From positions 1 through 26,122 of IMG/VR virus record IMGVR_UViG_3300047352_000543: a stretch of 26,122 nucleotides of DNA. The stretch is one strand, 5' to 3'. Source of the DNA: a virus. The notes beneath the pieces are model-generated. The model made no database searches and was not told the origin of the DNA. It worked only from the letters and a program-made list of their open reading frames with translations. A program made the position numbers and the translations under genes. Positions 21,904 through 25,923 of the stretch are shown in pieces. Position 1 is the first letter of the stretch; each line of letters begins with the position of its first letter.

Positions 21904-22086
21904 ATGACTATTGAACGTCCTGTTGGCGCTGAACGCCGTAACGAACTAGGCAAAGGCTTACTCGGAGCGAGCATCGGCTTTGCTGTACTTGGTCCCATCG
22001 GCGCTGCCGTTGGTGGCTTCATTGGTGCATCTATCGGATGCTCTGAAGATAACGAGCGTAAAGCTCGTAATGACCAAGAGTTCTAA
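21904..22086 (+). CDS. Small glycine-zipper membrane-type protein
   Basis: This is a 60-residue protein, MTIERPVGAERRNELGKGLL. The ATG at 21904 is preferred over a GTG at 21868, because that longer start would run through the upstream hairpin. Residues 18-46 form a glycine zipper (LGASIGFAVLGPIGAAVGGF), with Gly or Ala about every fourth residue, a pattern of tightly packed membrane helices. The N terminus is charged and the tail (CSEDNERKARNDQEF) is polar with one cysteine. Such proteins can insert in membranes as holins, stress proteins or toxins. Here no partner shows which. There is no SD. A TAAC-loop terminator follows 7 nt after the stop. Confidence 0.75.
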   Translation: MTIERPVGAERRNELGKGLLGASIGFAVLGPIGAAVGGFIGASIGCSEDNERKARNDQEF

Positions 22087-22093
22087 CTACATT

Positions 22094-22120
22094 CCCCTCT
22101 AACGAGGGGTTTATCTTTTT
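22094..22120 (+). terminator. TAAC-loop hairpin (CCCCTC/GAGGGG) with T-rich tail
   Basis: The 6-bp stem at 22094-22109 has loop TAAC and is followed by TTTATCTTTTTG. It ends the glycine-zipper gene. The next ATG is unusually far (103 nt), leaving room for a separate promoter there. Confidence 0.85.
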
Positions 22121-22212
22121 GTACAATTTCTTTCAAGTAATTGCTTGCACATGTATGTGTTTCTTTTACTTGATTGCTTGTTGTCAGCACCATTCTTTAT
22201 ATCTAAATCATT

Positions 22213-22392
22213 ATGTCTAACAATCCTTATGTCAATCAAATCATGGAGCAGACAGGTATGTCTGAGCGTGAAGTCTTTGCTTCCGCTGCTCCAATGCGTC
22301 CAATGACTTTCCCTTGTGAAATTCACGGTCGCACATTTGAAACTCACAATGAGTACATCAATGCTATGCATGAGTTTCTCGACTCTATGTAA
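22213..22392 (+). CDS. 59-residue protein with a Cys/His-rich C-terminal half
   Basis: The frame runs from the ATG at 22213 to the TAA at 22390-22392: MSNNPYVNQIMEQTGMSERE and on. Residues 33-59 (FPCEIHGRTFETHNEYINAM then HEFLDSM) contain Cys35, His38, His45 and His52 around aromatic residues, a layout like a compact C2H2-type zinc-binding finger. Metal binding is inferred, not shown. The N-terminal half is polar and Met-rich. There is no signal peptide or SD. The gene is bounded on both sides by TAAC-loop hairpins. Its leader is the longest in the array and contains TTGATTGCTTG and TTTATATCT, which may act as a promoter. Confidence 0.72.
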   Translation: MSNNPYVNQIMEQTGMSEREVFASAAPMRPMTFPCEIHGRTFETHNEYINAMHEFLDSM

Positions 22393-22398
22393 CTACCT

Positions 22399-22430
22399 TC
22401 CCTCCTAACGGAGGGTTTAGTTCACTGTGT
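22399..22430 (+). terminator. TAAC-loop hairpin (CCCTCC/GGAGGG), copy 1 of an exact 32-nt repeat
   Basis: The hairpin is at 22400-22415, followed by TTTAG and TTCACTGTGT. The 32 nt from 22399 to 22430 are identical to 22811-22842. The next ATG (22448) is 32 nt past the stem. Confidence 0.85.
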
Positions 22431-22447
22431 TCTTATAAATGTATCTA

Positions 22448-22804
22448 ATGTTCAAATCACTTCTTGCCGCTTCAGCTATCGCCCTTGCTACTGCAATGCC
22501 TAGCTTTGCTGCTCCTTCTACGTGTTGGTTATCACCTAATACACGTAGTAACGGAAGTATCCCAGCTCAGACCTGTGACGTACATCACCGCGTTAACGCT
22601 AATGGCCACAAGGTTATTGACGTTTACACACCAGTTGATGGTGTCACTATGACTGTCATTCTCTGGAAGGATGAGAACCATGACCCTGAATACGCAGAGG
22701 TTATTGGTTCTAACGGTGTACGTGGCATCATGAGCTATCGCTTCGATAACTCTGGTGACTTACACCTCTTCAACGATGCTGCTGAAGCATACATTCGTCT
22801 TTGA
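22448..22804 (+). CDS. Small secreted protein with signal peptide
   Basis: The protein is 118 residues from the ATG at 22448; an ATG at 22439 would add three. I chose 22448 because MFKSLLAASAIALATAMPSF then has the usual Lys-bearing N region, and because the hairpin-to-ATG gap becomes 32 nt, as in its neighbours. The signal peptide probably ends at SFA-AP (about residue 22). The mature part has two cysteines near its start (TCWLSPN and AQTCDVHH) that could form a disulfide. A beta-rich body follows (KVIDVYTPVDGVTMTVILWK), ending in ALFN-like acidic residues and AYIRL. Small proteins of this style occur in marine cyanobacteria, suggesting host origin. The target is probably the periplasm. Function is unknown. 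Confidence 0.8.
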   Translation: MFKSLLAASAIALATAMPSFAAPSTCWLSPNTRSNGSIPAQTCDVHHRVNANGHKVIDVYTPVDGVTMTVILWKDENHDPEYAEVIGSNGVRGIMSYRFDNSGDLHLFNDAAEAYIRL

Positions 22805-22810
22805 TACCTA

Positions 22811-22842
22811 TCCCTCCTAACGGAGGGTTTAGTTCACTGTGT
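22811..22842 (+). terminator. TAAC-loop hairpin (CCCTCC/GGAGGG), copy 2 of the 32-nt repeat
   Basis: The stem is at 22812-22827 and the tail TTTAGTTCACTGTGT is the same as in copy 1. The secreted-protein gene lies exactly between the two copies. The next ATG (22860) is 32 nt past the stem. Confidence 0.85.
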
Positions 22843-22859
22843 AATTTATCAATAACATC

Positions 22860-23057
22860 ATGAACGTACTTGCAACTGTGAGTAAGACCACTAAGGGTCA
22901 CACCACTACCTGGCGCTTCTGCGAGGTAGCTGGTACATACTTCGCTCTTCGCGATAACAACAAGGTTATCTCTTGTAAGAGCAAGGATGATATGCGTTCA
23001 CTGTATCAACAGTTTACGACTAACAAGAAGTATGGGTTCACACCCGTTCTTGTGTGA
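22860..23057 (+). CDS. Small basic protein, unknown, 65 residues
   Basis: The sequence starts MNVLATVSKTTKGHTTTWRF and continues with CEVAGTYFALRDNNKVISCK and a Lys-rich helix (SKDDMRSLYQQFTTNKKYGF). It looks like a compact beta-beta-beta-alpha fold with two cysteines and a net positive charge. Small single-domain phage proteins of this kind often bind nucleic acid or a host enzyme, but I see no diagnostic motif. It has no SD. Hairpins bound it on both sides. Confidence 0.74.
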   Translation: MNVLATVSKTTKGHTTTWRFCEVAGTYFALRDNNKVISCKSKDDMRSLYQQFTTNKKYGFTPVLV

Positions 23058-23067
23058 CCACAGTATT

Positions 23068-23090
23068 GCACCCTAACGGGTGCTTTACTT
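23068..23090 (+). terminator. TAAC-loop hairpin (GCACCC/GGGTGC)
   Basis: The perfect 6-bp stem is at 23068-23083, with loop TAAC and tail TTTACTTCACTGTAC. The tail shares TTCACTGT with the 32-nt repeat pair. The next ATG is 31 nt past the stem. Confidence 0.85.
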
Positions 23091-23114
23091 CACTGTACTT
23101 TTTATCTGGACAAC

Positions 23115-23255
23115 ATGTCAGAACTTCTTACTGCTTACTCTGAGTACCTCGAACGTATGTTCGTGAAGTCAGATGAACTAGCAACAGTGGACCTCTTCAC
23201 TGTGCCTACAACAGTCAACCTTCCTCTACTGGAGGAATGGGCTGATGTGGACTGA
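23115..23255 (+). CDS. 46-residue acidic protein, unknown
   Basis: The frame runs from the ATG at 23115 to the TGA at 23253-23255: MSELLTAYSEYLERMFVKSD, then ELATVDLFTVPTTVNLPLLE and EWADVD. It is acidic, without cysteine, with two probable amphipathic helices around a Thr/Val/Pro segment. There is no signal peptide. It is too short for most gene callers, but it fills the interval between two family hairpins exactly and begins 31 nt after the first, which supports it being real. Small acidic phage proteins often inhibit host DNA-binding proteins; that is only a possibility here. Confidence 0.68.
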   Translation: MSELLTAYSEYLERMFVKSDELATVDLFTVPTTVNLPLLEEWADVD

Positions 23256-23261
23256 GGTACT

Positions 23262-23290
23262 GCGCCCTAACGGGCGCTTTATTTCTTTAT
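23262..23290 (+). terminator. TAAC-loop hairpin (GCGCCC/GGGCGC)
   Basis: The stem is at 23262-23277, with loop TAAC and tail TTTATTTCTTTATG. It lies 6 nt after the stop of the 46-residue gene. Confidence 0.85.
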
Positions 23291-23326
23291 GCCTTTTACA
23301 AGGCGTTGTTCTATGCATTAACTCTC

Positions 23327-23539
23327 ATGATTCGTATTCCTGGTACCACTATGTCTCTCCGTCTGTTCGACGACGTCGCAACAGTGGATGAGCAGTACAA
23401 CATCGTTGACGTAGGTATCCAATACGAAGACGGTGCTATTGACAGTCTCGCTGTAGGTGGTTCATTCCACTCACTCAAGCGTGCTGTTAACAATATGAAC
23501 TCTAACGCGGACGCTGCTGCCACCGACGTGGCTTCCTGA
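23327..23539 (+). CDS. Small acidic protein, unknown, 70 residues
   Basis: The ATG at 23327 gives MIRIPGTTMSLRLFDDVATV. A TTG at 23306 (28 nt after the hairpin) would give seven more residues, and the Met at 23351 is a later option. The core is beta-like and acidic (DEQYNIVDVGIQYEDGAIDS), followed by GGSFHSLKRAVNNMNS and an Ala/Asp tail. There is no cysteine and no signal peptide. No family is recognised. The gene ends 11 nt before a terminator. Confidence 0.68.
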   Translation: MIRIPGTTMSLRLFDDVATVDEQYNIVDVGIQYEDGAIDSLAVGGSFHSLKRAVNNMNSNADAAATDVAS

Positions 23540-23550
23540 GCGTCTCGCCT

Positions 23551-23579
23551 CCTCCCTTAACCGGGAGGTTTATTTTTTT
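23551..23579 (+). terminator. Strong terminator (CCTCCC/GGGAGG, TTAACC loop)
   Basis: The 6-bp stem at 23551-23568 has a six-base loop containing TAAC and is followed by TTTATTTTTTT, the best T-tract in the array. The convergent minus-strand gene ends at 23586, so strong termination here would protect it from read-through. Confidence 0.88.
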
Positions 23580-23585
23580 GTTCCT

Positions 23586-23963
23586 CTACAACTGACCAAG
23601 CACAGGTTTCTCTGATGCGTAGTCGTATAACCCTCCCGTTAACTCTGCTAACTGCATACCTGCTGCGGTTAACCCTGCTGCTGGGATGACATACCGGACT
23701 GTTGCAGACGCTGCTGGCATTCCTAACTGTGCAGCTCTGTCAATCATCCTAGGTCCACCTGGACGGTCAATCTCCGGTAATCCATATGTAAGCGGTGTTC
23801 CTATAATTCCACCTGCCATACCCCTACCTACGGACATCATTGAGCCGTCGGGGTTGGACGGTATTACTGCTTCCCTAACTCTATGGGCATATTGGTCATC
23901 AAATGACCGTAATCGTTGCCCAAGATTGCCCAACATCTCCTGTAGTTGTCGTCCTTTTGACAT
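23586..23963 (-). CDS. Probable virion protein embedded in the small-gene array
   Basis: This is a 125-residue protein, MSKGRQLQEMLGNLGQRLRS. I prefer the ATG at 23963 to one at 23978, because the TACAAT box then has 25 nt before the start, as in the virion genes. Residues 45-110 are Gly/Ala/Pro-rich with hydrophobic stretches (GMAGGIIGTPLTYGLPEIDR, then VRYVIPAAGLTAAGMQLAEL), close in character to the internal virion proteins at 15115-16955. It is on the minus strand among plus-strand genes and has a virion-type promoter. It is therefore probably expressed with the late block, as an outlying virion gene. No family is recognised. Confidence 0.72.
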   Translation of the reverse strand: MSKGRQLQEMLGNLGQRLRSFDDQYAHRVREAVIPSNPDGSMMSVGRGMAGGIIGTPLTYGLPEIDRPGGPRMIDRAAQLGMPAASATVRYVIPAAGLTAAGMQLAELTGGLYDYASEKPVLGQL

Positions 23964-23988
23964 ACTATAGATACACATACTTATCCCT

Positions 23989-23994
23989 ATTGTA
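23989..23994 (-). promoter_or_regulatory. TACAAT -10 box for the outlying virion gene
   Basis: Minus-strand TACAATAGGG with 25 nt before the ATG at 23963. It lies inside an inverted repeat CATACT/AGTATG (23976-23981 and 23996-24001). A pair of 8-bp direct repeats lies 12 nt upstream of it. Confidence 0.55.
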
Positions 23995-24006
23995 TGAGTA
24001 TGGGCG

Positions 24007-24025
24007 CATTAAGAAATCATTAAGA
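24007..24025 (-). promoter_or_regulatory. Pho-box-like direct repeat upstream of the TACAAT box
   Basis: On the minus strand TCTTAATG-ATT-TCTTAATG: two exact 8-bp direct repeats with a 3-nt spacer, ending 12 nt before the -10 box. Cyanobacterial Pho boxes are 8-bp repeats of the form (C/T)TTAA(C/T)(C/T)(T/A) with 3-nt spacers near the -35 position. The fit is partial, so a phosphate response is only a suggestion. Confidence 0.35.
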
Positions 24026-24028
24026 CTG

Positions 24029-24196
24029 ATGATACTTTTCCTCTTCCTTATCTCCCTCTATCCCTACCCTGTAGTTGAAGCTGACCCTCATTACTGTTAT
24101 GAAATAGCCGAAGAGCTACGAATAGCTACAGAAAACGAGGTAATTACAGATAAAGAAGCAGCTCGCCTATTAGAGCGCTGTCCTTTACATACATAA
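24029..24196 (+). CDS. Small secreted two-cysteine protein
   Basis: This is a 55-residue protein from the ATG at 24029: MILFLFLISLYPYPVVEADP. A longer frame upstream overlaps the divergent promoter and is unlikely. Residues 1-18 are a signal peptide, with cleavage probable after VEA. The mature part is a helical hairpin with Cys23 and Cys51 placed to form one disulfide (HYCYEIAEELRIATENEVIT, then DKEAARLLERC). I recall similar small exported proteins with a CxxxAxELRxA...LLxRC pattern in marine cyanophages, but function is not known to me. Location: periplasm or outer face. A weak hairpin (TTCCG/CGGAA, 24202-24222) follows the stop. Confidence 0.7.
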   Translation: MILFLFLISLYPYPVVEADPHYCYEIAEELRIATENEVITDKEAARLLERCPLHT

Positions 24197-24259
24197 CAGC
24201 CTTCCGCCTCACATAAACGGAATATTTAACCTAGATTATTACTGTTAACGATATTACTT

Positions 24260-24586
24260 ATGTCTATTGAATGGGCCGCTGGCCTGTTCGAGGGCGAAGG
24301 TACTATTACACGTGATAAACGATGTTTGTCGTTTGAACTTAAGATGCATTTAACTGATTTAGATGTATTACACAAGCTACAAGCAACCCTAGGGTGTGGT
24401 TCTATCCACCCTTGCCGTACTACTCAAAAGCACCATAAGCCTATTTGGCGTTGGAGAGTATCTAATCGCAAAGATATCTATCGTGTACTTAGTTCATTCC
24501 TTCCCTATCTCGGACTTCGCCGAAGCTATAAAGCTATTAATGTACTTGAAGATATAGAACTTCTTGCACCCTATCGGGTGCTGTAG
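24260..24586 (+). CDS. LAGLIDADG homing endonuclease, single motif
   Basis: This is a 108-residue protein with one LAGLIDADG-type motif, WAAGLFEGEGTI (residues 5-16); the acidic residue at its end would bind the metal. One motif means it would act as a homodimer. The body fits the family: LQATLGCGSIHPCRTTQKHH and WRWRVSNRKDIYRVLSSFLP, then the LGLRRSYK segment. It is short but near the lower size limit for a single-motif enzyme. It is free-standing, with no intron or intein boundary visible. Its last codons (LAPYRVL) form the hairpin at 24566-24581, so the CDS has run into a pre-existing hairpin. It begins 63 nt after the previous stop, with no SD. Confidence 0.88.
   Translation: MSIEWAAGLFEGEGTITRDKRCLSFELKMHLTDLDVLHKLQATLGCGSIHPCRTTQKHHKPIWRWRVSNRKDIYRVLSSFLPYLGLRRSYKAINVLEDIELLAPYRVL
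24566..24581. terminator. Hairpin GCACCC-TATC-GGGTGC inside two convergent CDS ends
   Basis: A perfect 6-bp stem with loop TATC on the plus strand lies within the last codons of the LAGLIDADG gene and covers the stop of the probable minus-strand 42-residue gene. The plus-strand tail TGTAGTTGTTTG is only moderately T-rich. It is a member of the array hairpin family. Confidence 0.6.
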
Positions 24587-24699
24587 TTGTTTGTGTCCTT
24601 ATTATTGCCTATGAATGCAATCAATGTTACCTCTGTACACCGCTTTAACAGTTGTACTCCACCTTGAAGTCCCGTCCTTCCCGGTAGTTCTTCTGCCAT
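24571..24699 (-). CDS. Possible 42-residue protein on the minus strand
   Basis: The frame runs from the ATG (24697-24699) to a TAG at 24571-24573: MAEELPGRTGLQGGVQLLKR, then CTEVTLIAFIGNNKDTNNYS and TR. It fills most of the gap between the LAGLIDADG gene and the gene at 24769, which has no plus-strand frame of note. Its upstream sequence has TACATT with 23 nt before the ATG, the spacing of the virion promoters. The start MAEELPGRTGLQGG reads like N termini of the virion proteins. It overlaps the LAGLIDADG end by 16 bp. A chance ORF is possible. Confidence 0.42.
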   Translation of the reverse strand: MAEELPGRTGLQGGVQLLKRCTEVTLIAFIGNNKDTNNYSTR

Positions 24700-24722
24700 T
24701 TATATTTCCATCTGAGGAAATC

Positions 24723-24728
24723 AATGTA
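24723..24728 (-). promoter_or_regulatory. TACATT box for the possible 42-residue gene
   Basis: Minus-strand CTACTACATTG with 23 nt before the ATG at 24699. It differs by one base from the TACAAT consensus of the virion promoters. Confidence 0.35.
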
Positions 24729-24760
24729 GTAGACGACTACCTCCCTCATAGCAAGCTATG
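24726..24760 (+). promoter_or_regulatory. Two small hairpins in the leader of the 78-residue gene
   Basis: GTAGT/ACTAC (24726-24740, 5-nt loop) and CATAGC/GCTATG (24747-24760) stand in tandem, the second ending 8 nt before the ATG at 24769. This gene lacks the usual TAAC-loop hairpin upstream, and these may take its place. Confidence 0.4.
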
Positions 24761-24768
24761 ATTATCTT

Positions 24769-25005
24769 ATGCAAGTAAATATCCCTCCCATGATTACTAT
24801 GAATGACCGGGTACTCTCCAAGTTGAAAGACGAATATGCTGAAGCTGTTGTGGAAAATATGACACAACGTCAAGCTTTCTCCTACCTACGTCAAGTAATT
24901 TATAACGACGTAAGTGTACTTGGCTCCGAAGATGTCAAACGTAAGATTATTAAAGCTTTCGGTGAAGACAAGTACCAAGAGATGCTTGAAGACGCCTCTA
25001 AATAG
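24769..25005 (+). CDS. Small helical protein, unknown, 78 residues
   Basis: The sequence starts MQVNIPPMITMNDRVLSKLK and continues EYAEAVVENMTQRQAFSYLR, ending GEDKYQEMLEDASK. It is highly helical, with alternating acidic and basic residues and no cysteine. The C-terminal half, with SEDVKRKIIKAFGEDKYQEM, resembles short helix-turn-helix-like bundles, but I cannot assign a family. Two internal Met residues (8 and 11) could also serve as starts. There is no SD. A family hairpin follows 28 nt after the stop. Confidence 0.74.
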   Translation: MQVNIPPMITMNDRVLSKLKDEYAEAVVENMTQRQAFSYLRQVIYNDVSVLGSEDVKRKIIKAFGEDKYQEMLEDASK

Positions 25006-25025
25006 GCCCTATTAATAGAAACAAG

Positions 25026-25058
25026 CAGCCATTGCACCCTAACGGGTGCTTTAGCTGT
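25026..25058 (+). terminator. TAAC-loop hairpin (GCACCC/GGGTGC), copy 1 of a 27-nt repeat
   Basis: The stem is at 25034-25049, loop TAAC, tail TTTAGCTG. The 27 nt from 25026 to 25052 recur exactly at 25866-25892. The next ATG is 31 nt past the stem. Confidence 0.85.
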
Positions 25059-25080
25059 AAATGTCCTTTGAGAATATCTC

Positions 25081-25263
25081 ATGACTACGTCTACAGAACT
25101 TCGTTCTTTCCCACCTGTTACTGATTCAATTGATTTCATCAAGCAGGTGGACTGGGCTGACGTCCGTCGTCGTTGCAGAGCCGGAGTTAACAACTGCGGT
25201 CTCGTTATCGCCGTCATTGGCGAGAAGATGCACGACCTCGGTGTCTTCCTAGCCGAAGTCTGA
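25081..25263 (+). CDS. Small protein, unknown, 60 residues
   Basis: The sequence starts MTTSTELRSFPPVTDSIDFI. A central segment, WADVRRRCRAGVNNCGLVIA, has an Arg-rich turn and two cysteines. The end is hydrophobic and acidic (VIGEKMHDLGVFLAEV). There is no signal peptide. It could be a small regulator that binds RNA polymerase or nucleic acid through the Arg-rich stretch, but this is a guess. The ATG is 31 nt past the previous hairpin, and a structured stretch follows the stop. Confidence 0.74.
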   Translation: MTTSTELRSFPPVTDSIDFIKQVDWADVRRRCRAGVNNCGLVIAVIGEKMHDLGVFLAEV

Positions 25264-25268
25264 CCTAC

Positions 25269-25323
25269 CTGGGGATAACAGTGAGAAATTGCGCTTGAAC
25301 GCGTTTAAGCTCGTCAACCCCAG
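25269..25323 (+). ncRNA. Possible structured RNA element (two-level stem)
   Basis: CTGGGG (25269-25274) pairs with CCCCAG (25318-25323). Inside, GCTTGAA (25293-25299) pairs with TTTAAGC (25304-25310), with one G-T pair and a CGCG loop. It lies between the stop of the 60-residue gene and the next terminator, a place where no other array unit has extra sequence. It may be a 3' UTR structure or a processed small RNA. Confidence 0.35.
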
Positions 25324-25333
25324 TGTGTACATT

Positions 25334-25356
25334 GCTCCCTAACGGGAGCTTTGTTT
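25334..25356 (+). terminator. TAAC-loop hairpin (GCTCCC/GGGAGC)
   Basis: The stem is at 25334-25349, loop TAAC, tail TTTGTTTTTATG. The next ATG is 28 nt past the stem. Confidence 0.87.
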
Positions 25357-25377
25357 TTATGTGTTTATTAACTTCTT

Positions 25378-25731
25378 ATGTTTAACATTATTCGTGCTGG
25401 CTTTGCTGTACGCTCTCACACTGAAGTATGGAATCACATAAAATCAACAATGATTGATGCAGGAGTTACTTTTCCTCTTCAATCTAAAGACTATATTAAG
25501 TTTGCAACTATGTTAAATGCCTCTATGAAGGCTTTACCTCATGCACCTTGGACTAAAGCTGATTATTCTGAACCACACATGCTTAATGCATTGTGGGTCA
25601 ATATTGAAGCCGAAGTTGGACTTAACCTTGTAAAAGTTTGTGAATGCGCTTCTATTCAGATGAATACATTGTCTGATAGCGAAATTCTACATAATCTGCA
25701 ACAAGGTTATGCAACACAAGACTCTATCTAA
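25378..25731 (+). CDS. Unknown protein, 117 residues, one of the largest of the array
   Basis: The sequence starts MFNIIRAGFAVRSHTEVWNH. It looks like a soluble, mostly helical protein (SKDYIKFATMLNASMKALPH, then MLNALWVNIEAEVGLNLVKV) with a CECAS cysteine pair near residue 90 and a polar tail (HNLQQGYATQDSI). There is no signal peptide or membrane segment. No family is recognised. Its base composition is more AT-rich than that of its neighbours. It starts 28 nt past a family hairpin and ends 5 nt before the next. Confidence 0.76.
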   Translation: MFNIIRAGFAVRSHTEVWNHIKSTMIDAGVTFPLQSKDYIKFATMLNASMKALPHAPWTKADYSEPHMLNALWVNIEAEVGLNLVKVCECASIQMNTLSDSEILHNLQQGYATQDSI

Positions 25732-25736
25732 TCATT

Positions 25737-25762
25737 GCCCCCTAACGGGGGCTTTTCTTTTG
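25737..25762 (+). terminator. TAAC-loop hairpin (GCCCCC/GGGGGC)
   Basis: The stem is at 25737-25752, loop TAAC, tail TTTTCTTTTG. This is the most GC-rich stem of the family and a strong terminator candidate. The next ATG is 32 nt past the stem. Confidence 0.88.
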
Positions 25763-25784
25763 TGTGCCCAATATATAAAGAAGC

Positions 25785-25865
25785 ATGAGCCTTATCCTCG
25801 CTAATTACTTGATAAACAAGCAGCGGCGTTACATCCGTGTAGCTAAGCAAACAGCTCATCGGTGA
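25785..25865 (+). CDS. 26-residue basic peptide
   Basis: The frame runs from the ATG at 25785 to the TGA at 25863-25865: MSLILANYLINKQRRYIRVA then KQTAHR. It is strongly basic after a short hydrophobic start and could form one amphipathic helix. Such a peptide might contact RNA, ribosome or membrane. The length is very small, but it fills the interval between two family hairpins and keeps the 32-nt hairpin-to-ATG distance. AAAGAAG just upstream may act as a weak ribosome binding site. A chance ORF cannot be excluded. Confidence 0.55.
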   Translation: MSLILANYLINKQRRYIRVAKQTAHR

Positions 25866-25898
25866 CAGCCATTGCACCCTAACGGGTGCTTTTGTTTT
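25866..25898 (+). terminator. TAAC-loop hairpin (GCACCC/GGGTGC), copy 2 of the 27-nt repeat
   Basis: The stem is at 25874-25889, loop TAAC, tail TTTTGTTTTTC. It shares 27 nt exactly with 25026-25052. The next ATG is 34 nt past the stem. Confidence 0.87.
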
Positions 25899-25923
25899 TC
25901 ATGTTTTTATCTTCAGTTCGTCT

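Noticed and set aside
2170-22440. T4-type late promoters (TATAAATA)
   Set aside because: TTATAAA before the capsid gene and TATAAATG near 22434 are isolated and at different distances from start codons, unlike the TACAAT boxes.
22439-22447. Earlier ATG of the secreted protein
   Set aside because: It would shorten the hairpin-to-ATG gap to 23 nt and place neutral residues before the Lys of the signal peptide. It is not excluded, only less likely.
23903-24028. N-terminal extension of the small secreted protein
   Set aside because: It would run through the start of the divergent gene and its TACAAT promoter. The ATG at 24029 gives a clean signal peptide.
24611-24667. 18-residue plus-strand frame (MNAINVTSVHRFNSCTPP)
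   Set aside because: No hairpin at the array spacing, and it overlaps the better minus-strand 42-residue frame.
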